This document shows, one piece after another, positions 16,026-25,367 of a DNA stretch of 64,000 nt. The notes under the pieces were generated by a model. It did not search any database, was not told where the DNA came from, and was given only the letters and a program-made list of their open reading frames with translations. The DNA is from RGIG1995 sp045587445. Its GTDB lineage: Bacteria; Bacillota; Clostridia; Oscillospirales; CAG-272. Position numbers and translations under genes: made by a program. Every line of letters starts with the position of its first letter. Position 1 is the first letter of the stretch. The DNA lies in NCBI GenBank assembly GCA_045587445.1, contig JAZNCH010000036.1, forward strand, positions 1-64,000, given 5' to 3'.

Positions 16026-17408
16026 ATGGACGCGGACGGGAATATACAGGGCTTAATTTACAGAGCGCTCGAGAAAACTGCGGAGGGTAACGGAAACTCT
16101 TCGGGTATAGCGTTTCTAGTCCTATTATTCGTTTTATTTGTTGTGGGAGGCGGATATTTCGGCGGAGCCGAGAGCGCATTTTCCGCAATGAACAAGATTC
16201 GTATTAAATCAAAGGCAGACAACGGAGACAAAAAAGCAAAGAATGCAATATATGTAGCGAATAATTTTGAAAAGGCGCTTACAACTTTGCTTATTGGAAA
16301 TAACATTACGCATATTGCGGCTGCATCGGTAGCCACTCTTATCTGTTCCAGACTCTTTAATATGACGGATACGGTTACGTGGATATGTACATTTGCAACC
16401 ACGTTTATAGTATTTCTTTTCAGTGAGATGATACCGAAAAGCTTTGCAAACGACAGAAGCGAATCCACAGCGTTGGCATTTTCATCTTCTTTAAGATTTT
16501 TGATGAAGGCGTTGTATCCTTTTGCGGTTTTCTTTGAATGGATATCAAACCTCTTTATGAAACTTATTTCAAGATTTATAAAGCAGGAGGCTCAGCCGTC
16601 GATTACGGAAGAAGAGCTTTACGAAATAATTGATACCATTGAAGAAGAGGGTGTAGTAAACGAAGAGCAGGGCGACCTTATGAAGTCGGCACTTGAGTTT
16701 TCGGGAATATCGGCAAAAGACGTTATGACAATGCGCGAAGACATTTTTTCAATAGATGCATCGCTTCCGAACGATGTACTGCTTTCACTTATCCGTAGCT
16801 CTGTTCATACACGAATTCCGGTTTATGAAGGAGATTTAAATAATGTAATCGGTATAATTCAGATAAGAACTTTTATAAAGGCATATCTGAAAGACCAAAA
16901 CGTAGATATAAGAACGTTGGTTATGCCGGCATATAAAGTAAATCCGGATGCTATGATTGAGGATTTGCTTACAGAAATGCGTCAGCATAAGTTTTATCTT
17001 GGTGTCGTTTCTAAAAACGGTCAAACTTTGGGACTTGTTACCATAGAAGACTTCCTCGAAGAACTTGTAGGTGAAATTTGGGACGAAGACGACGTTGTTG
17101 ACACCGACTTTGTAAAACTCGGCGGAAACAGAACGCAGGTAAATACTCATTTAAAAATGGGAGAGATTTACAAACGTTTGGGACTTAACCTCCGCCGCGA
17201 CCAAGATTTTGACAGGCCCGTACTTTCAATAGTAATCGAGCACTTTGGAAGAATTCCGGAGGAAGAGGAGTCTTTCATTTATCGTAATATGGAGATTACG
17301 GTTGACGTTGTTGAAAGAAATCTTGTAAAAAATGTTATAATTAGACTCTTATCCCCTGCCGAAATAGCGGAGCTTTCAGGTAAGACCGAAAGTCCTGCGG
17401 CTATGTAA
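16026..17408 (+). CDS. CNNM/CorC family protein (hemolysin C type), first of a tandem pair
   Basis: A 460-residue membrane protein. An N-terminal CNNM (DUF21) domain with three or four helices carries the motif GGAESAFSAMNKIRIKSKA. It is followed by two CBS domains (SAKDVMTMREDIFSID and LVMPAYKVNPDAMIEDL) and a CorC/HlyC C-terminal domain (IEDFLEELVGEIWDEDD onward). Such proteins are implicated in Mg2+ or other cation efflux and homeostasis. The start is set by AAGGGAAG and by the promoter. A paralogue follows after 14 bases. Confidence 0.88.
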   Translation: MDADGNIQGLIYRALEKTAEGNGNSSGIAFLVLLFVLFVVGGGYFGGAESAFSAMNKIRIKSKADNGDKKAKNAIYVANNFEKALTTLLIGNNITHIAAASVATLICSRLFNMTDTVTWICTFATTFIVFLFSEMIPKSFANDRSESTALAFSSSLRFLMKALYPFAVFFEWISNLFMKLISRFIKQEAQPSITEEELYEIIDTIEEEGVVNEEQGDLMKSALEFSGISAKDVMTMREDIFSIDASLPNDVLLSLIRSSVHTRIPVYEGDLNNVIGIIQIRTFIKAYLKDQNVDIRTLVMPAYKVNPDAMIEDLLTEMRQHKFYLGVVSKNGQTLGLVTIEDFLEELVGEIWDEDDVVDTDFVKLGGNRTQVNTHLKMGEIYKRLGLNLRRDQDFDRPVLSIVIEHFGRIPEEEESFIYRNMEITVDVVERNLVKNVIIRLLSPAEIAELSGKTESPAAM

Positions 17409-17422
17409 AGGGGGATTAGAGT

Positions 17423-18781
17423 ATGTATATAAAGAATATTATAGTAATTGTATTGATGATTATGCTTTCGGCTTGTTTTTCTGCGTCGGAAATTTCATTT
17501 AATACAGCAAATAAAAAACGTTTGAAAAAATCAAGCGAAGCAGGGAAAAAATCCGCATCGCTTGCTTATGGCATTATTGATGATTTTAATACCGCATTAT
17601 CCGCTATACTTATCGGTAACAACCTTGCAAATATAGCTTGTACGACTTCTGCAACGGTTATAGCGATTGCGTTGTTCCAAAATGTGAACAACGGAGACAG
17701 CATTGCTTCTGTTATATCGACAGTAGTAATGACGGTTATTATACTTATTTTCGGTGAGATAGTACCAAAAATAATTGCGAAAAACAATGCAGACGTAATG
17801 GTTCATTGGTTTGCATATATTATAACCGTTGTTAAGTGGATTCTTTATCCTCTCGTATGGGTTGTAATGGCTCTTATAAAGGTTTTTGAAAGAATATGGG
17901 GGAAGGACGACGAGGACGCACCTACCGTAACCGAAGAAGAACTTTCTTCCATTATAGAGACAGTCGAAGAAGAGGGCGTAATCGACGAAGAAAAGAAAGA
18001 GCTTCTTCAGTCGGCGATTATATTCCGTGAAACTACCGTTGAAGAGATAATGACCCCCAGAATTGATATGCTTTCTTTTGATATTACACATTCGTTGGAA
18101 AAATTGAGTCGTATTGCGGAAAAATCGCGTTTTTCACGTATTCCCGTATATGACGAATCGATCGACGATATTATAGGTGTACTTTATCTTAACCGTTATT
18201 ACAGACAGATAACGGGTTCGGGTGTGAATAATAAGACAGACCTTAGGCAGCTTCTTATGGAACCCTGTTTTATTCACAAAACAATGAAGCTTAATAGAGC
18301 ATTGAATATCCTGAGAGAAAGAAAGACGCACTTAGCAATTGTTGTTGACGAATACGGCGGAACTATGGGCGTTGTTACGATTGAGGATATTCTTGAAGAG
18401 CTTGTGGGTGAGATTTGGGACGAATCTGACGAAATTGTAAACGAATGTGTCAAGACGGGTAACAATACTTACGAAGTATCTGGAGATATGAATATCGAGG
18501 ACTTTTTTGCCGAGATTGAATTTGAACCCAAGGACTTTGAATGTGAGTACTCGACCGTTGGCGGTTGGGCGATTGAGATGCTTAACGCCGATCCCCACGT
18601 AGGTGACAACTTTAACTATTCCGACCTTGGCGAACAAGACGTAGAAGACGATGACTATGAAGGTCATACAGAGATTTACGTTATTGTATCGGGAATGGAA
18701 GATATGCGTATAAAGAAGCTTACCGTTCTTGTAAGAAGAATGTTGCCCGCAGAAAAAGAGAAAACAGAAGAACCTCGCTAA
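17423..18781 (+). CDS. CNNM/CorC family protein, second of a tandem pair
   Basis: A 452-residue paralogue of the preceding protein with the same domain order: CNNM domain (SACFSASEISFNTANKKRL), acidic linker (VTEEELSSIIETVEEEGVID), CBS pair (TVEEIMTPRIDMLSFD onward) and CorC-HlyC domain (VVDEYGGTMGVVTIEDILEE). The C-terminus is very acidic. Tandem copies probably form a heteromeric or functionally split pair in cation homeostasis. Confidence 0.88.
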   Translation: MYIKNIIVIVLMIMLSACFSASEISFNTANKKRLKKSSEAGKKSASLAYGIIDDFNTALSAILIGNNLANIACTTSATVIAIALFQNVNNGDSIASVISTVVMTVIILIFGEIVPKIIAKNNADVMVHWFAYIITVVKWILYPLVWVVMALIKVFERIWGKDDEDAPTVTEEELSSIIETVEEEGVIDEEKKELLQSAIIFRETTVEEIMTPRIDMLSFDITHSLEKLSRIAEKSRFSRIPVYDESIDDIIGVLYLNRYYRQITGSGVNNKTDLRQLLMEPCFIHKTMKLNRALNILRERKTHLAIVVDEYGGTMGVVTIEDILEELVGEIWDESDEIVNECVKTGNNTYEVSGDMNIEDFFAEIEFEPKDFECEYSTVGGWAIEMLNADPHVGDNFNYSDLGEQDVEDDDYEGHTEIYVIVSGMEDMRIKKLTVLVRRMLPAEKEKTEEPR

Positions 18782-18807
18782 TAGTATAAAAACGATAAAT
18801 TATAGAG

Positions 18808-18836
18808 ATGGGGCTGAGTCATTAACTCAGCCCCAT
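18808..18836 (+). terminator. Terminator, copy 1 of a repeated palindrome
   Basis: ATGGGGCTGAGT (18808-18819) pairs perfectly with ACTCAGCCCCAT (18825-18836) around CATTA. Near-identical palindromes occur at 51010-51036 and 63890-63914, all keeping the core GAGTCATTAACTC or a close variant. Confidence 0.8.
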
Positions 18837-18858
18837 TGTTGTGCTATTATATACTAAA

Positions 18859-19098
18859 TTAAGGGTTATAGAAGTCTGTTTTTTTCAAGGAGTTGTTTGC
18901 ATATTTTTTGAGCAGGGTATAGCTCCAAATAGTTTTTCGCACTTGTTCGCCACTATTGCCGCGATAACGCACAACATAAATACCGTAAAAATCAGCGTTT
19001 TGAAAGGGGTATTTTCTGTATTCGATTATGTCTTGAACTTTACAGTCTGGTGCTGCGCAAATTGCTTTAAGGGTAGAAAATTTTATGGCTTTTGCTTT
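18859..19098 (-). pseudogene. Coding-like frame without a normal start; possible gene remnant
   Basis: On the minus strand an open frame of 79 codons runs between stops at 19099-19101 and 18859-18861. It reads like a real soluble protein end (CAAPDCKVQDIIEYRKYPF, GIYVVRYRGNSGEQVRKTIW, KKYANNSLKKTDFYNP) but has no ATG, GTG or TTG in its first half. It overlaps the end of the small Cys-rich gene. It may be a decayed gene, or use a rare ATA/ATT start. I do not recognise it. Confidence 0.3.
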
Positions 19099-19262
19099 TT
19101 AATTTTATCAGAACATTCCGAAGTGCACGAGGAGCAAGAGCCGCCGCAAAAACTGCTGTTTGAACAGCCGCTACAGCCTTTTCCGTTCTTTTTAGCTTTT
19201 ATGATATAAACAAACGCACGTATAAGCGTGAGTATTATTATTGCTATTATGATATAGTTCAT
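19083..19262 (-). CDS. FeoB-associated Cys-rich membrane protein
   Basis: A 59-codon gene. MNYIIIAIIILTLIRAFVYI is a single membrane helix, followed by a basic turn KAKKNGKG and a cysteine cluster (CSGCSNSSFCGGSCSSC, then TSEC). This is the pattern of the small Cys-rich proteins often encoded next to FeoB ferrous iron transporters; no feoB is present in this window. AAGGAG lies at a good distance before the ATG. Its likely role is in iron handling at the membrane, by association only. Confidence 0.8.
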   Translation of the reverse strand: MNYIIIAIIILTLIRAFVYIIKAKKNGKGCSGCSNSSFCGGSCSSCTSECSDKIKKQKP

Positions 19263-19291
19263 AGGTGTCTCCTTGTATTGTTTAGAATTGA

Positions 19292-19346
19292 GTTAGCTCT
19301 CGCTAACCGCCAATTAAATGATAACATTAGTTAATAAATTTGTCAA
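19292..19346 (-). promoter_or_regulatory. Promoter and inverted repeat upstream of the Cys-rich gene
   Basis: On the minus strand TTGACA (19341-19346) and TATCAT (19318-19323) are 17 bases apart. Just downstream, GTTAGC (19292-19297) and GCTAAC (19302-19307) form an inverted repeat with a four-base gap. It resembles half-sites of DtxR/IdeR-type iron operators, but the spacing is not canonical. Confidence 0.5.
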
Positions 19347-19361
19347 TAATTTTTTGTGTAT

Positions 19362-19411
19362 TGTCGAAATAATGCGTAAAGTGTTGACATATTGTTAAAA
19401 ATAATTATAAT
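19362..19411 (+). promoter_or_regulatory. Promoter of nhaC with an upstream Spo0A-like box
   Basis: TTGACA (19384-19389) and TATAAT (19406-19411) are 16 bases apart. TGTCGAA (19362-19368) is an exact Spo0A box about 50 bases before the expected start and lies between two divergent promoters. Confidence 0.5.
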
Positions 19412-19471
19412 AAATATGTATAAATTTGATGTTTAATATGTCAAAAGGAAATAAAAAGGAGAAATTTTAAA

Positions 19472-21190
19472 ATGTTGAGACAAAGAAAGCTTTTTGCTAT
19501 CATAACATTAGTGTTTATGATAACTATGGCTTTTGCGACTGTTGTATGTGCTGAAGAGGCTGCACCCGATTATACCGATTATGATACGGCTGTAGGTTAT
19601 CTTGACGAATATACGACAAATAGCGGAAGCGATGAAAATTTTGAGGAGAACTCAAAGACGGCTCTTGAGACCGTAAGGGCAGATATGCCTATGTTTGCGA
19701 CCTTTTGGGCTTTGATTCCCCCTGTTATTGCAATTGTATTGGCTTTGATAACCAAAGAGGTTTATTCGTCTTTGTTTATTGGTATTGTTGCGGGCGGTTT
19801 ACTTTCCGCTAACTTTAACGTTATGTCAACAGTTGACAATGTAGTGGAAAGCGGTATTATTTCCGCAGTATCGGATACCGCAGGTATATTTGCATTTCTC
19901 GTTATACTCGGTGCAATCGTTTCTTTGATAAACAAGTCGGGAGGCTCTGCCGCTTTCGGTAGATGGGCAAAGACTCATATACATTCAAAGGCGGGTGCGT
20001 CTTTTGCTACGTTTATATTAGGTTTGCTTATATTTATTGACGACTATTTCAACTGCTTGACGGTTGGTTCGGTAATGCGTCCTGTAACCGATACCCACAA
20101 GATTTCTCGTTCAAAGCTTGCATATCTTATTGATGCTACTGCGGCTCCGGTTTGTATGATAGCTCCTATTTCTTCGTGGGCAGCAGCCGTTGCAAGCTAT
20201 GCCGAAGAGGGAAAGGGTTTGGAATTGTTTATCAAAGCTATTCCATATAATTTCTACTCATTGCTTACTTTTGTTTTCATTATTGGAATTATAGTAATGA
20301 AGATAGACTTTGGTCCTATGAAGAAGCACGAAGAGAATGCTGAAAAAGGCGACTTGTTTACTTGCGGTGACATTGTTGTTTCAAAGGAAGAAGAAGAGGG
20401 TAACTCGAAGGGAATTGTTTTCGATCTTGTTTTCCCGGTACTTGCGCTTATCGTGTTCTGCGTTTTGGCATTGCTTTACAACGGTAACGGATATAGCTTT
20501 GCAAATATGAATATTATCGAAGCATTCTCTAATACCGATGCGACAGTAGGTTTGCCTTGGGGAGGACTTATCGCACTTTTGGCTTCTATAGTTTACTACT
20601 GTATTCGTCGTGTAATTAACTTTAAGTCTTGTATGGAAAGCATCCCTGAAGGCTTTAAGGCGATGGTTCCCGCTATTATGATTCTTACAATGGCTACAGC
20701 TCTCAAGAATATGACGAGTCTCCTCGGTGCAAAGGTATTCGTAGCACAGATGATGGAAGGTGCGGCTGCAGGACTCAGCAGTCTATTGCCCGCTATTATC
20801 TTCCTTGTTGCTTGCGGACTTGCATTTGCTACAGGTACTTCTTGGGGAACGTTTGGCATACTTATTCCTATAGTAACGGCTATATTCCCTGCAGATTCGA
20901 CACTTATGATTATAGGTATTTCAGCATGTCTTGCTGGTGCTGTATGCGGTGACCACTGCTCACCTATTTCAGATACGACGATTATGTCGTCTGCGGGCGC
21001 ACAGTGCGACCATATTAACCACGTTTCGACACAGCTTCCTTACGCTATAGTTGTAGCGGCTGTTTCATTTGTAAGCTTTATAATTGCGGCATTTGTTCAG
21101 AATGCGATTATTTCACTTGCAATAGCGATTGCTCTTATGGTAGCAACACTTTTTGTTCTCAAGTTTATATCAGGCAAAAAGAAAGCATAA
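19472..21190 (+). CDS. Na+/H+ antiporter of the NhaC family
   Basis: A 572-residue membrane protein with about twelve helices after an N-terminal hydrophobic segment and an acidic, exported-looking region (residues about 30-70, YTDYDTAVGYLDEYTT). Typical NhaC motifs are LIFIDDYFNCLTVGSVMRPV, APVCMIAPISSWAA, FATGTSWGTFGILIPI and GDHCSPISDTTIMSS. Family members exchange protons for sodium, or malate for lactate; the DD and conserved SPISDT residues are present, but the substrate is not certain. AAAAGGAG precedes the start. Confidence 0.88.
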   Translation: MLRQRKLFAIITLVFMITMAFATVVCAEEAAPDYTDYDTAVGYLDEYTTNSGSDENFEENSKTALETVRADMPMFATFWALIPPVIAIVLALITKEVYSSLFIGIVAGGLLSANFNVMSTVDNVVESGIISAVSDTAGIFAFLVILGAIVSLINKSGGSAAFGRWAKTHIHSKAGASFATFILGLLIFIDDYFNCLTVGSVMRPVTDTHKISRSKLAYLIDATAAPVCMIAPISSWAAAVASYAEEGKGLELFIKAIPYNFYSLLTFVFIIGIIVMKIDFGPMKKHEENAEKGDLFTCGDIVVSKEEEEGNSKGIVFDLVFPVLALIVFCVLALLYNGNGYSFANMNIIEAFSNTDATVGLPWGGLIALLASIVYYCIRRVINFKSCMESIPEGFKAMVPAIMILTMATALKNMTSLLGAKVFVAQMMEGAAAGLSSLLPAIIFLVACGLAFATGTSWGTFGILIPIVTAIFPADSTLMIIGISACLAGAVCGDHCSPISDTTIMSSAGAQCDHINHVSTQLPYAIVVAAVSFVSFIIAAFVQNAIISLAIAIALMVATLFVLKFISGKKKA

Positions 21191-21212
21191 ATGAGATTAA
21201 ATTAATAAAGAC

Positions 21213-21250
21213 AAGCTTCCTTTTCTATAACAGAAAGGGAAGCTTTTTGT
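21213..21250 (+). terminator. Terminator of nhaC
   Basis: AAGCTTCCTTT (21213-21223) pairs with AAAGGGAAGCTT (21234-21245), then TTTTGTTTT. Confidence 0.85.
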
Positions 21251-21499
21251 TTTCACCTCTGTGTATTTATAATGAGTTGGTATGCACATTGTCAAACATT
21301 TTGTTTCTTCACAGAGATAATCCCTGCAAATTTATGCCTACTCACCTTGGATTTCTGCACAGCGTTAAATTTCTTCAAAAACTTTCCCTTATTCACAAAA
21401 TATAGTAGAAAAAATAAAATAGGTGTGATATAATACAAAAAGTTTGAAAAAATGCAGATTTATAAAGTGAAACCAATTAGGAAAAAGAAAGGGAAAGAA
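21251..21499. other. Intergenic region upstream of the ABC exporter
   Basis: No supported gene. A TATAAT at 21429-21434 without a good -35 is the likely -10 box of the exporter operon and makes the ATG at 21452 improbable as a start. Confidence 0.4.
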
Positions 21500-23245
21500 A
21501 TGATAAAGAGGCTTTTCGGCTGTGTAAGAGAATATAAAAAGTATGTTTTCTTTACATTGTTTTTTATTATTGCAGAGGTAGTTATTGAGTGCTTTTTGCC
21601 GTTTATTACATCAAAGGTAATAAACAAGCTTGAAGCAAACGTTGTTGATATGAGCTATATCATCAAGATAGGCTTAGTGCTTGTTTTAATGGCAATTCTG
21701 TCTTTAGGCTGCGGTGCTATTGCGGCACTTACTTGTGCCAAGGCATCGGCAGGTTTTGCAAAGAATTTAAGACACGATATATTCACAACCGTACAGACTT
21801 ATTCGTTTGAAAATATTGACAAATTCTCGTCTTCATCTTTAGTTACAAGAATGACTACTGACGTTGCAAACGTACAGATGTCCTTTATGATGATAATAAG
21901 AGTTGCTATAAGAGCACCCTTAATGTTAGTTTTTTCAGTAGCTATGGCATACATAATGGGTGGTGCATTGGCTGGTTCATTTGTTGTGCTTATACCCGTA
22001 CTTGCGGTAGGATTGCTTATCGTAGCGAGAAACGCTATGCCCGCATTCAGACGTGTTTTCAAAAAGTATGACAAGTTGAATGAATCCATTGAGGAAAACG
22101 TGCGTGCGGCACGTGTGGTAAAGGGATTTTCAAGAGAAGAGCACGAAAAGCAGAAGTTTGCAGTAGCGGCTGACGATATACAAAACGATTTTACAAAGGC
22201 TGAAAGAATAGTAGCGTTCAACTCTCCTTTAATGCAGTTTTGTGTATATTTTAATATGGTATTTGTTATGCTCGTGGGTTCTAAGCTTGCAATATCCTCG
22301 GGCGGCAGTATTATAAACGTGGGTGAAATGTCTGCAATGCTGACTTACGGTATGCAGATTCTTATAAATCTTATGATGCTTTCGATGATATACGTTATGA
22401 TAACAATGTCATTGGAATCAATGAAGCGTATTTACGAGGTATTATCCGAAAAGACAGCTCTTTCCAACCCCGAAAATCCCATATACAGCGTTGCTGACGG
22501 CTCAATCGAGTTTGACAATGTTAATTTCAAATATTCATCAAATGCAAAGAGAAATGCGTTGTCTGACATCAATATAAAGATTGAATCGGGTATGACCGTC
22601 GGTATTATCGGAGGAACAGGCTCGGGTAAATCGTCTCTTGTACAGTTTATCCCTCGGCTTTACGACGTAACTGAGGGAAGTGTTAAGGTAGGCAATGTTG
22701 ACGTAAGAGAATATGATATAGAGACGCTAAGAAATGCCGTAGCCGTTGTTTTGCAGAAGAATTTACTCTTCTCGGGTACGATAAAGGAAAATCTTCGTTG
22801 GGGGAATGAAAATGCTACCGACGAAGAGATAAAAGAGGCTTGCGTTCTTGCTCAGGCTGACGATTTCGTATGCTCATTCCCCGACGGATACGATACGAAG
22901 ATAGAGCAGGGGGGAACGAACGTTTCGGGCGGTCAGAAGCAGAGACTATGTATAGCGAGGGCGTTGTTAAAGAAACCAAAGATACTTATTCTTGACGACT
23001 CTACGAGTGCTGTCGATACAAGAACCGACGCACTTATCAGGGCGGGATTTAAGCAGTATATCCCCGAAACTACCAAAATAATTATAGCACAAAGAATTGC
23101 TTCCGTTCAGGACGCCGATTTGATAATAGTTATGGAAAACGGTAAGATTTCCGATTTCGGTAAACACGCAGACCTTCTTACGAGAAGTGAAATATACCGT
23201 GAAGTGTACGAACAGCAGACACACGGAGGTGAAGACAATGAGTAA
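21500..23245 (+). CDS. ABC exporter half-transporter A (heterodimeric type)
   Basis: A 581-residue fused membrane-ATPase subunit. Six membrane helices occupy residues about 15-310 and the ATPase domain follows. It has Walker A GGTGSGKSS, signature VSGGQKQRL and Walker B ILILDDSTSAVD. The D after DD, in place of the catalytic Glu, is the degenerate site typical of one half of heterodimeric exporters. The start at 21500 follows AAAGGG. Its end overlaps the second half gene by eight bases. Substrate unknown: drugs, lipids or peptides. Confidence 0.9.
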   Translation: MIKRLFGCVREYKKYVFFTLFFIIAEVVIECFLPFITSKVINKLEANVVDMSYIIKIGLVLVLMAILSLGCGAIAALTCAKASAGFAKNLRHDIFTTVQTYSFENIDKFSSSSLVTRMTTDVANVQMSFMMIIRVAIRAPLMLVFSVAMAYIMGGALAGSFVVLIPVLAVGLLIVARNAMPAFRRVFKKYDKLNESIEENVRAARVVKGFSREEHEKQKFAVAADDIQNDFTKAERIVAFNSPLMQFCVYFNMVFVMLVGSKLAISSGGSIINVGEMSAMLTYGMQILINLMMLSMIYVMITMSLESMKRIYEVLSEKTALSNPENPIYSVADGSIEFDNVNFKYSSNAKRNALSDINIKIESGMTVGIIGGTGSGKSSLVQFIPRLYDVTEGSVKVGNVDVREYDIETLRNAVAVVLQKNLLFSGTIKENLRWGNENATDEEIKEACVLAQADDFVCSFPDGYDTKIEQGGTNVSGGQKQRLCIARALLKKPKILILDDSTSAVDTRTDALIRAGFKQYIPETTKIIIAQRIASVQDADLIIVMENGKISDFGKHADLLTRSEIYREVYEQQTHGGEDNE

Positions 23246-25175
23246 GCAAAATGTAAAACCTCAAGAAAAAGGAAGACCTCCGATGAGAAAAATGAATTTC
23301 AAGGTTCTCGGCAGAGTATTGAAGTTCCTTTTTAAGTCTTATCCCGTATTAATTCCAATTGCAATGGTATGTATTGTATCATCTTCGCTTGTTTCAGCGA
23401 TACCGTCGATTTTTACCCAAAAGGTAATGGCGGTCATAACCAAATATCTTGACAGTGGTAATATGAGTTGGGCTGCGGCAAAACAGGAAATATTCCCCTT
23501 GATAGTGGTTCTCGTTGGTCTTTATATCTTCTCTTTGATATTTATCACGGTACAGACACAGCTTTTGGCGATAATTACACAAGGCTTTCTCGGTAAAATG
23601 AGAAAGAAAATGTTTGACGGTATGCAGAATCTGCCCATCAAATATTTTGATACGAACAAGCACGGCGATATAATGAGTTACTATACAAACGATATAGACA
23701 CTCTCCGTCAGCTCGTTTCGCAGTCTTTGCCCAGTCTTATGCAGGCAAGTATAATTGTAACAACAGTACTATTCATTATGCTTTACTACAGTATACTGAT
23801 GACGTTGATTATACTTTTGGGTGTTGTTTGTATGTTCTTTGTGTCAACGAAGTTTGGCGGCGGCTCTGCAAAGTATTTTATACGTCAGCAGAAGTCCATA
23901 GGTAAGACCGAGGGTTATGTTCAGGAAATGATGAACGGTCAAAAGGTTATAAAGGTATTCAGCCGCGAAGAGCAAGTAAAGGCTGATTTTGATAAGATTA
24001 ACAACGAACTTTGCGAGGACAGCACAAAGGCACACGCTTTTGCAAATATACTTGGTCCCGTTATAATGAATATCGGTAACATTTTGTACGTTGTTTGTAT
24101 AACGATGGGCGGACTTTTCCTTGTAACCGGTTTTCCCAATATCAGTTTATCGGGATTGCCCTTTACAATAGATATAGTAATTCCTTTTCTGAATATGACA
24201 AAGCAGTTTACAGGTAATGTAAACCAAGTTTCACAGCAGATAAACTCAATAGTTATGGCAATGGCGGGGGCTGAAAGAGTATTTACTCTTATGGACCAAA
24301 AGCCGGAAGTTGACGAAGGATACGTAACTCTTGTTAACGCGGAAATTGCCGAAGACGGAACAATAAAAGAAACCGATAAGCATACGGGCAAGTGGGCGTG
24401 GAGACATCCACATGGAGACGGTACTTTGACTTATACTGAACTCAAAGGCGACGTAAGACTGTTTAACGTTGATTTTGAATACGAGGAGAACAAGCCTGTT
24501 CTTCACGACGTTACGGTTTATGCCGAACCGGGACAAAAGGTTGCTTTTGTCGGAGCTACGGGTGCGGGTAAGACTACTATTACCAATCTTATCAATCGTT
24601 TTTACGATATTGCCGACGGTAAGATAAGATATGACGGAATCAATATAAATAAGATAAAGAAGAGCGATCTTCGCCGTTCACTCGGTATAGTATTGCAGGA
24701 GACCAACCTGTTTACAGGTACGGTTATGGAAAACATTAGATACGGAAAGCTTGATGCTACCGATGACGAATGTATAAAGGCGGCTGTTCTTGCCGGTGCT
24801 GACGATTTTATAACAAGACTCCCCAACGGATACAATACTATGCTTTCAAACAACGGCTCAAACCTTTCACAAGGTCAGAGACAGCTTATTGCCATCGCAC
24901 GTGCGGCAGTTGCTGACCCGCCCGTTATGATAATGGACGAGGCGACGTCGTCTATAGATACACGTACCGAAGCTATTGTTCAAAAGGGTATGGATAAGCT
25001 TATGGAGGGAAGAACGGTGTTTGTTATTGCACACAGACTTTCCACCGTTAAGAATTCCGATGTAATAATGGTGCTTGACCACGGCAGAATTATTGAACGA
25101 GGTAACCACGAAAAGCTGATTGCAGAAAAGGGAACTTATTATCAGCTTTATACAGGTGCATTTGAGCTTGAATAA
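23238..25175 (+). CDS. ABC exporter half-transporter B (heterodimeric type)
   Basis: A 645-residue partner. GGAGGTG precedes ATG 23238. Six helices lie at residues about 40-345, then an insert of about 45 residues between them and the ATPase (residues about 390-430, DGTIKETDKHTGKWAWRHPH). Walker A is GATGAGKTT, the signature LSQGQRQLIAIARA and Walker B VMIMDEATSSID with the catalytic Glu. With the degenerate partner it forms an asymmetric exporter. Confidence 0.9.
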   Translation: MSKQNVKPQEKGRPPMRKMNFKVLGRVLKFLFKSYPVLIPIAMVCIVSSSLVSAIPSIFTQKVMAVITKYLDSGNMSWAAAKQEIFPLIVVLVGLYIFSLIFITVQTQLLAIITQGFLGKMRKKMFDGMQNLPIKYFDTNKHGDIMSYYTNDIDTLRQLVSQSLPSLMQASIIVTTVLFIMLYYSILMTLIILLGVVCMFFVSTKFGGGSAKYFIRQQKSIGKTEGYVQEMMNGQKVIKVFSREEQVKADFDKINNELCEDSTKAHAFANILGPVIMNIGNILYVVCITMGGLFLVTGFPNISLSGLPFTIDIVIPFLNMTKQFTGNVNQVSQQINSIVMAMAGAERVFTLMDQKPEVDEGYVTLVNAEIAEDGTIKETDKHTGKWAWRHPHGDGTLTYTELKGDVRLFNVDFEYEENKPVLHDVTVYAEPGQKVAFVGATGAGKTTITNLINRFYDIADGKIRYDGININKIKKSDLRRSLGIVLQETNLFTGTVMENIRYGKLDATDDECIKAAVLAGADDFITRLPNGYNTMLSNNGSNLSQGQRQLIAIARAAVADPPVMIMDEATSSIDTRTEAIVQKGMDKLMEGRTVFVIAHRLSTVKNSDVIMVLDHGRIIERGNHEKLIAEKGTYYQLYTGAFELE

Positions 25176-25180
25176 TAACA

Positions 25181-25261
25181 AGATGTGCATGGGCGAATCT
25201 ATGCACATCTGTTACATTATCAACAATAAAAATGGGCTTTTTGTGGAAAGCCTCTTTTTTT
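25181..25261 (+). terminator. Two hairpins ending the exporter operon
   Basis: AGATGTGCAT/ATGCACATCT (25181-25190/25201-25210) is a perfect stem without a T-run. GGCTTT/AAAGCC (25235-25240/25247-25252) follows and is trailed by TCTTTTTTT, so the second is the likely terminator. Confidence 0.75.
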
Positions 25262-25305
25262 GTTTGGATTCTGTAGCTAAGATCCAGATTATTTTTTATG
25301 TTCTC

Positions 25306-25335
25306 TTGACTTTTAGCCTTTAAAAATAATATAAT
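25306..25335 (+). promoter_or_regulatory. Promoter of the copper ATPase gene
   Basis: TTGACT (25306-25311) and TATAAT (25330-25335), 18 bases apart. No CsoR or CopY operator was recognised. Confidence 0.7.
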
Positions 25336-25367
25336 ACTTTTAGTTAAATTAAAAACGGAGAAAAGAT

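Noticed and set aside
18841..19209. Plus-strand frame of 122 codons
   Set aside because: Antisense to the Cys-rich membrane gene, which has a good ribosome site and a recognisable Cys cluster.
21290..21400. Short basic minus-strand frame (about 34 codons, GTG start)
   Set aside because: Reads like a peptide (FLKKFNAVQKSKVSRHKF) but has no ribosome site or promoter; probably chance or a remnant.
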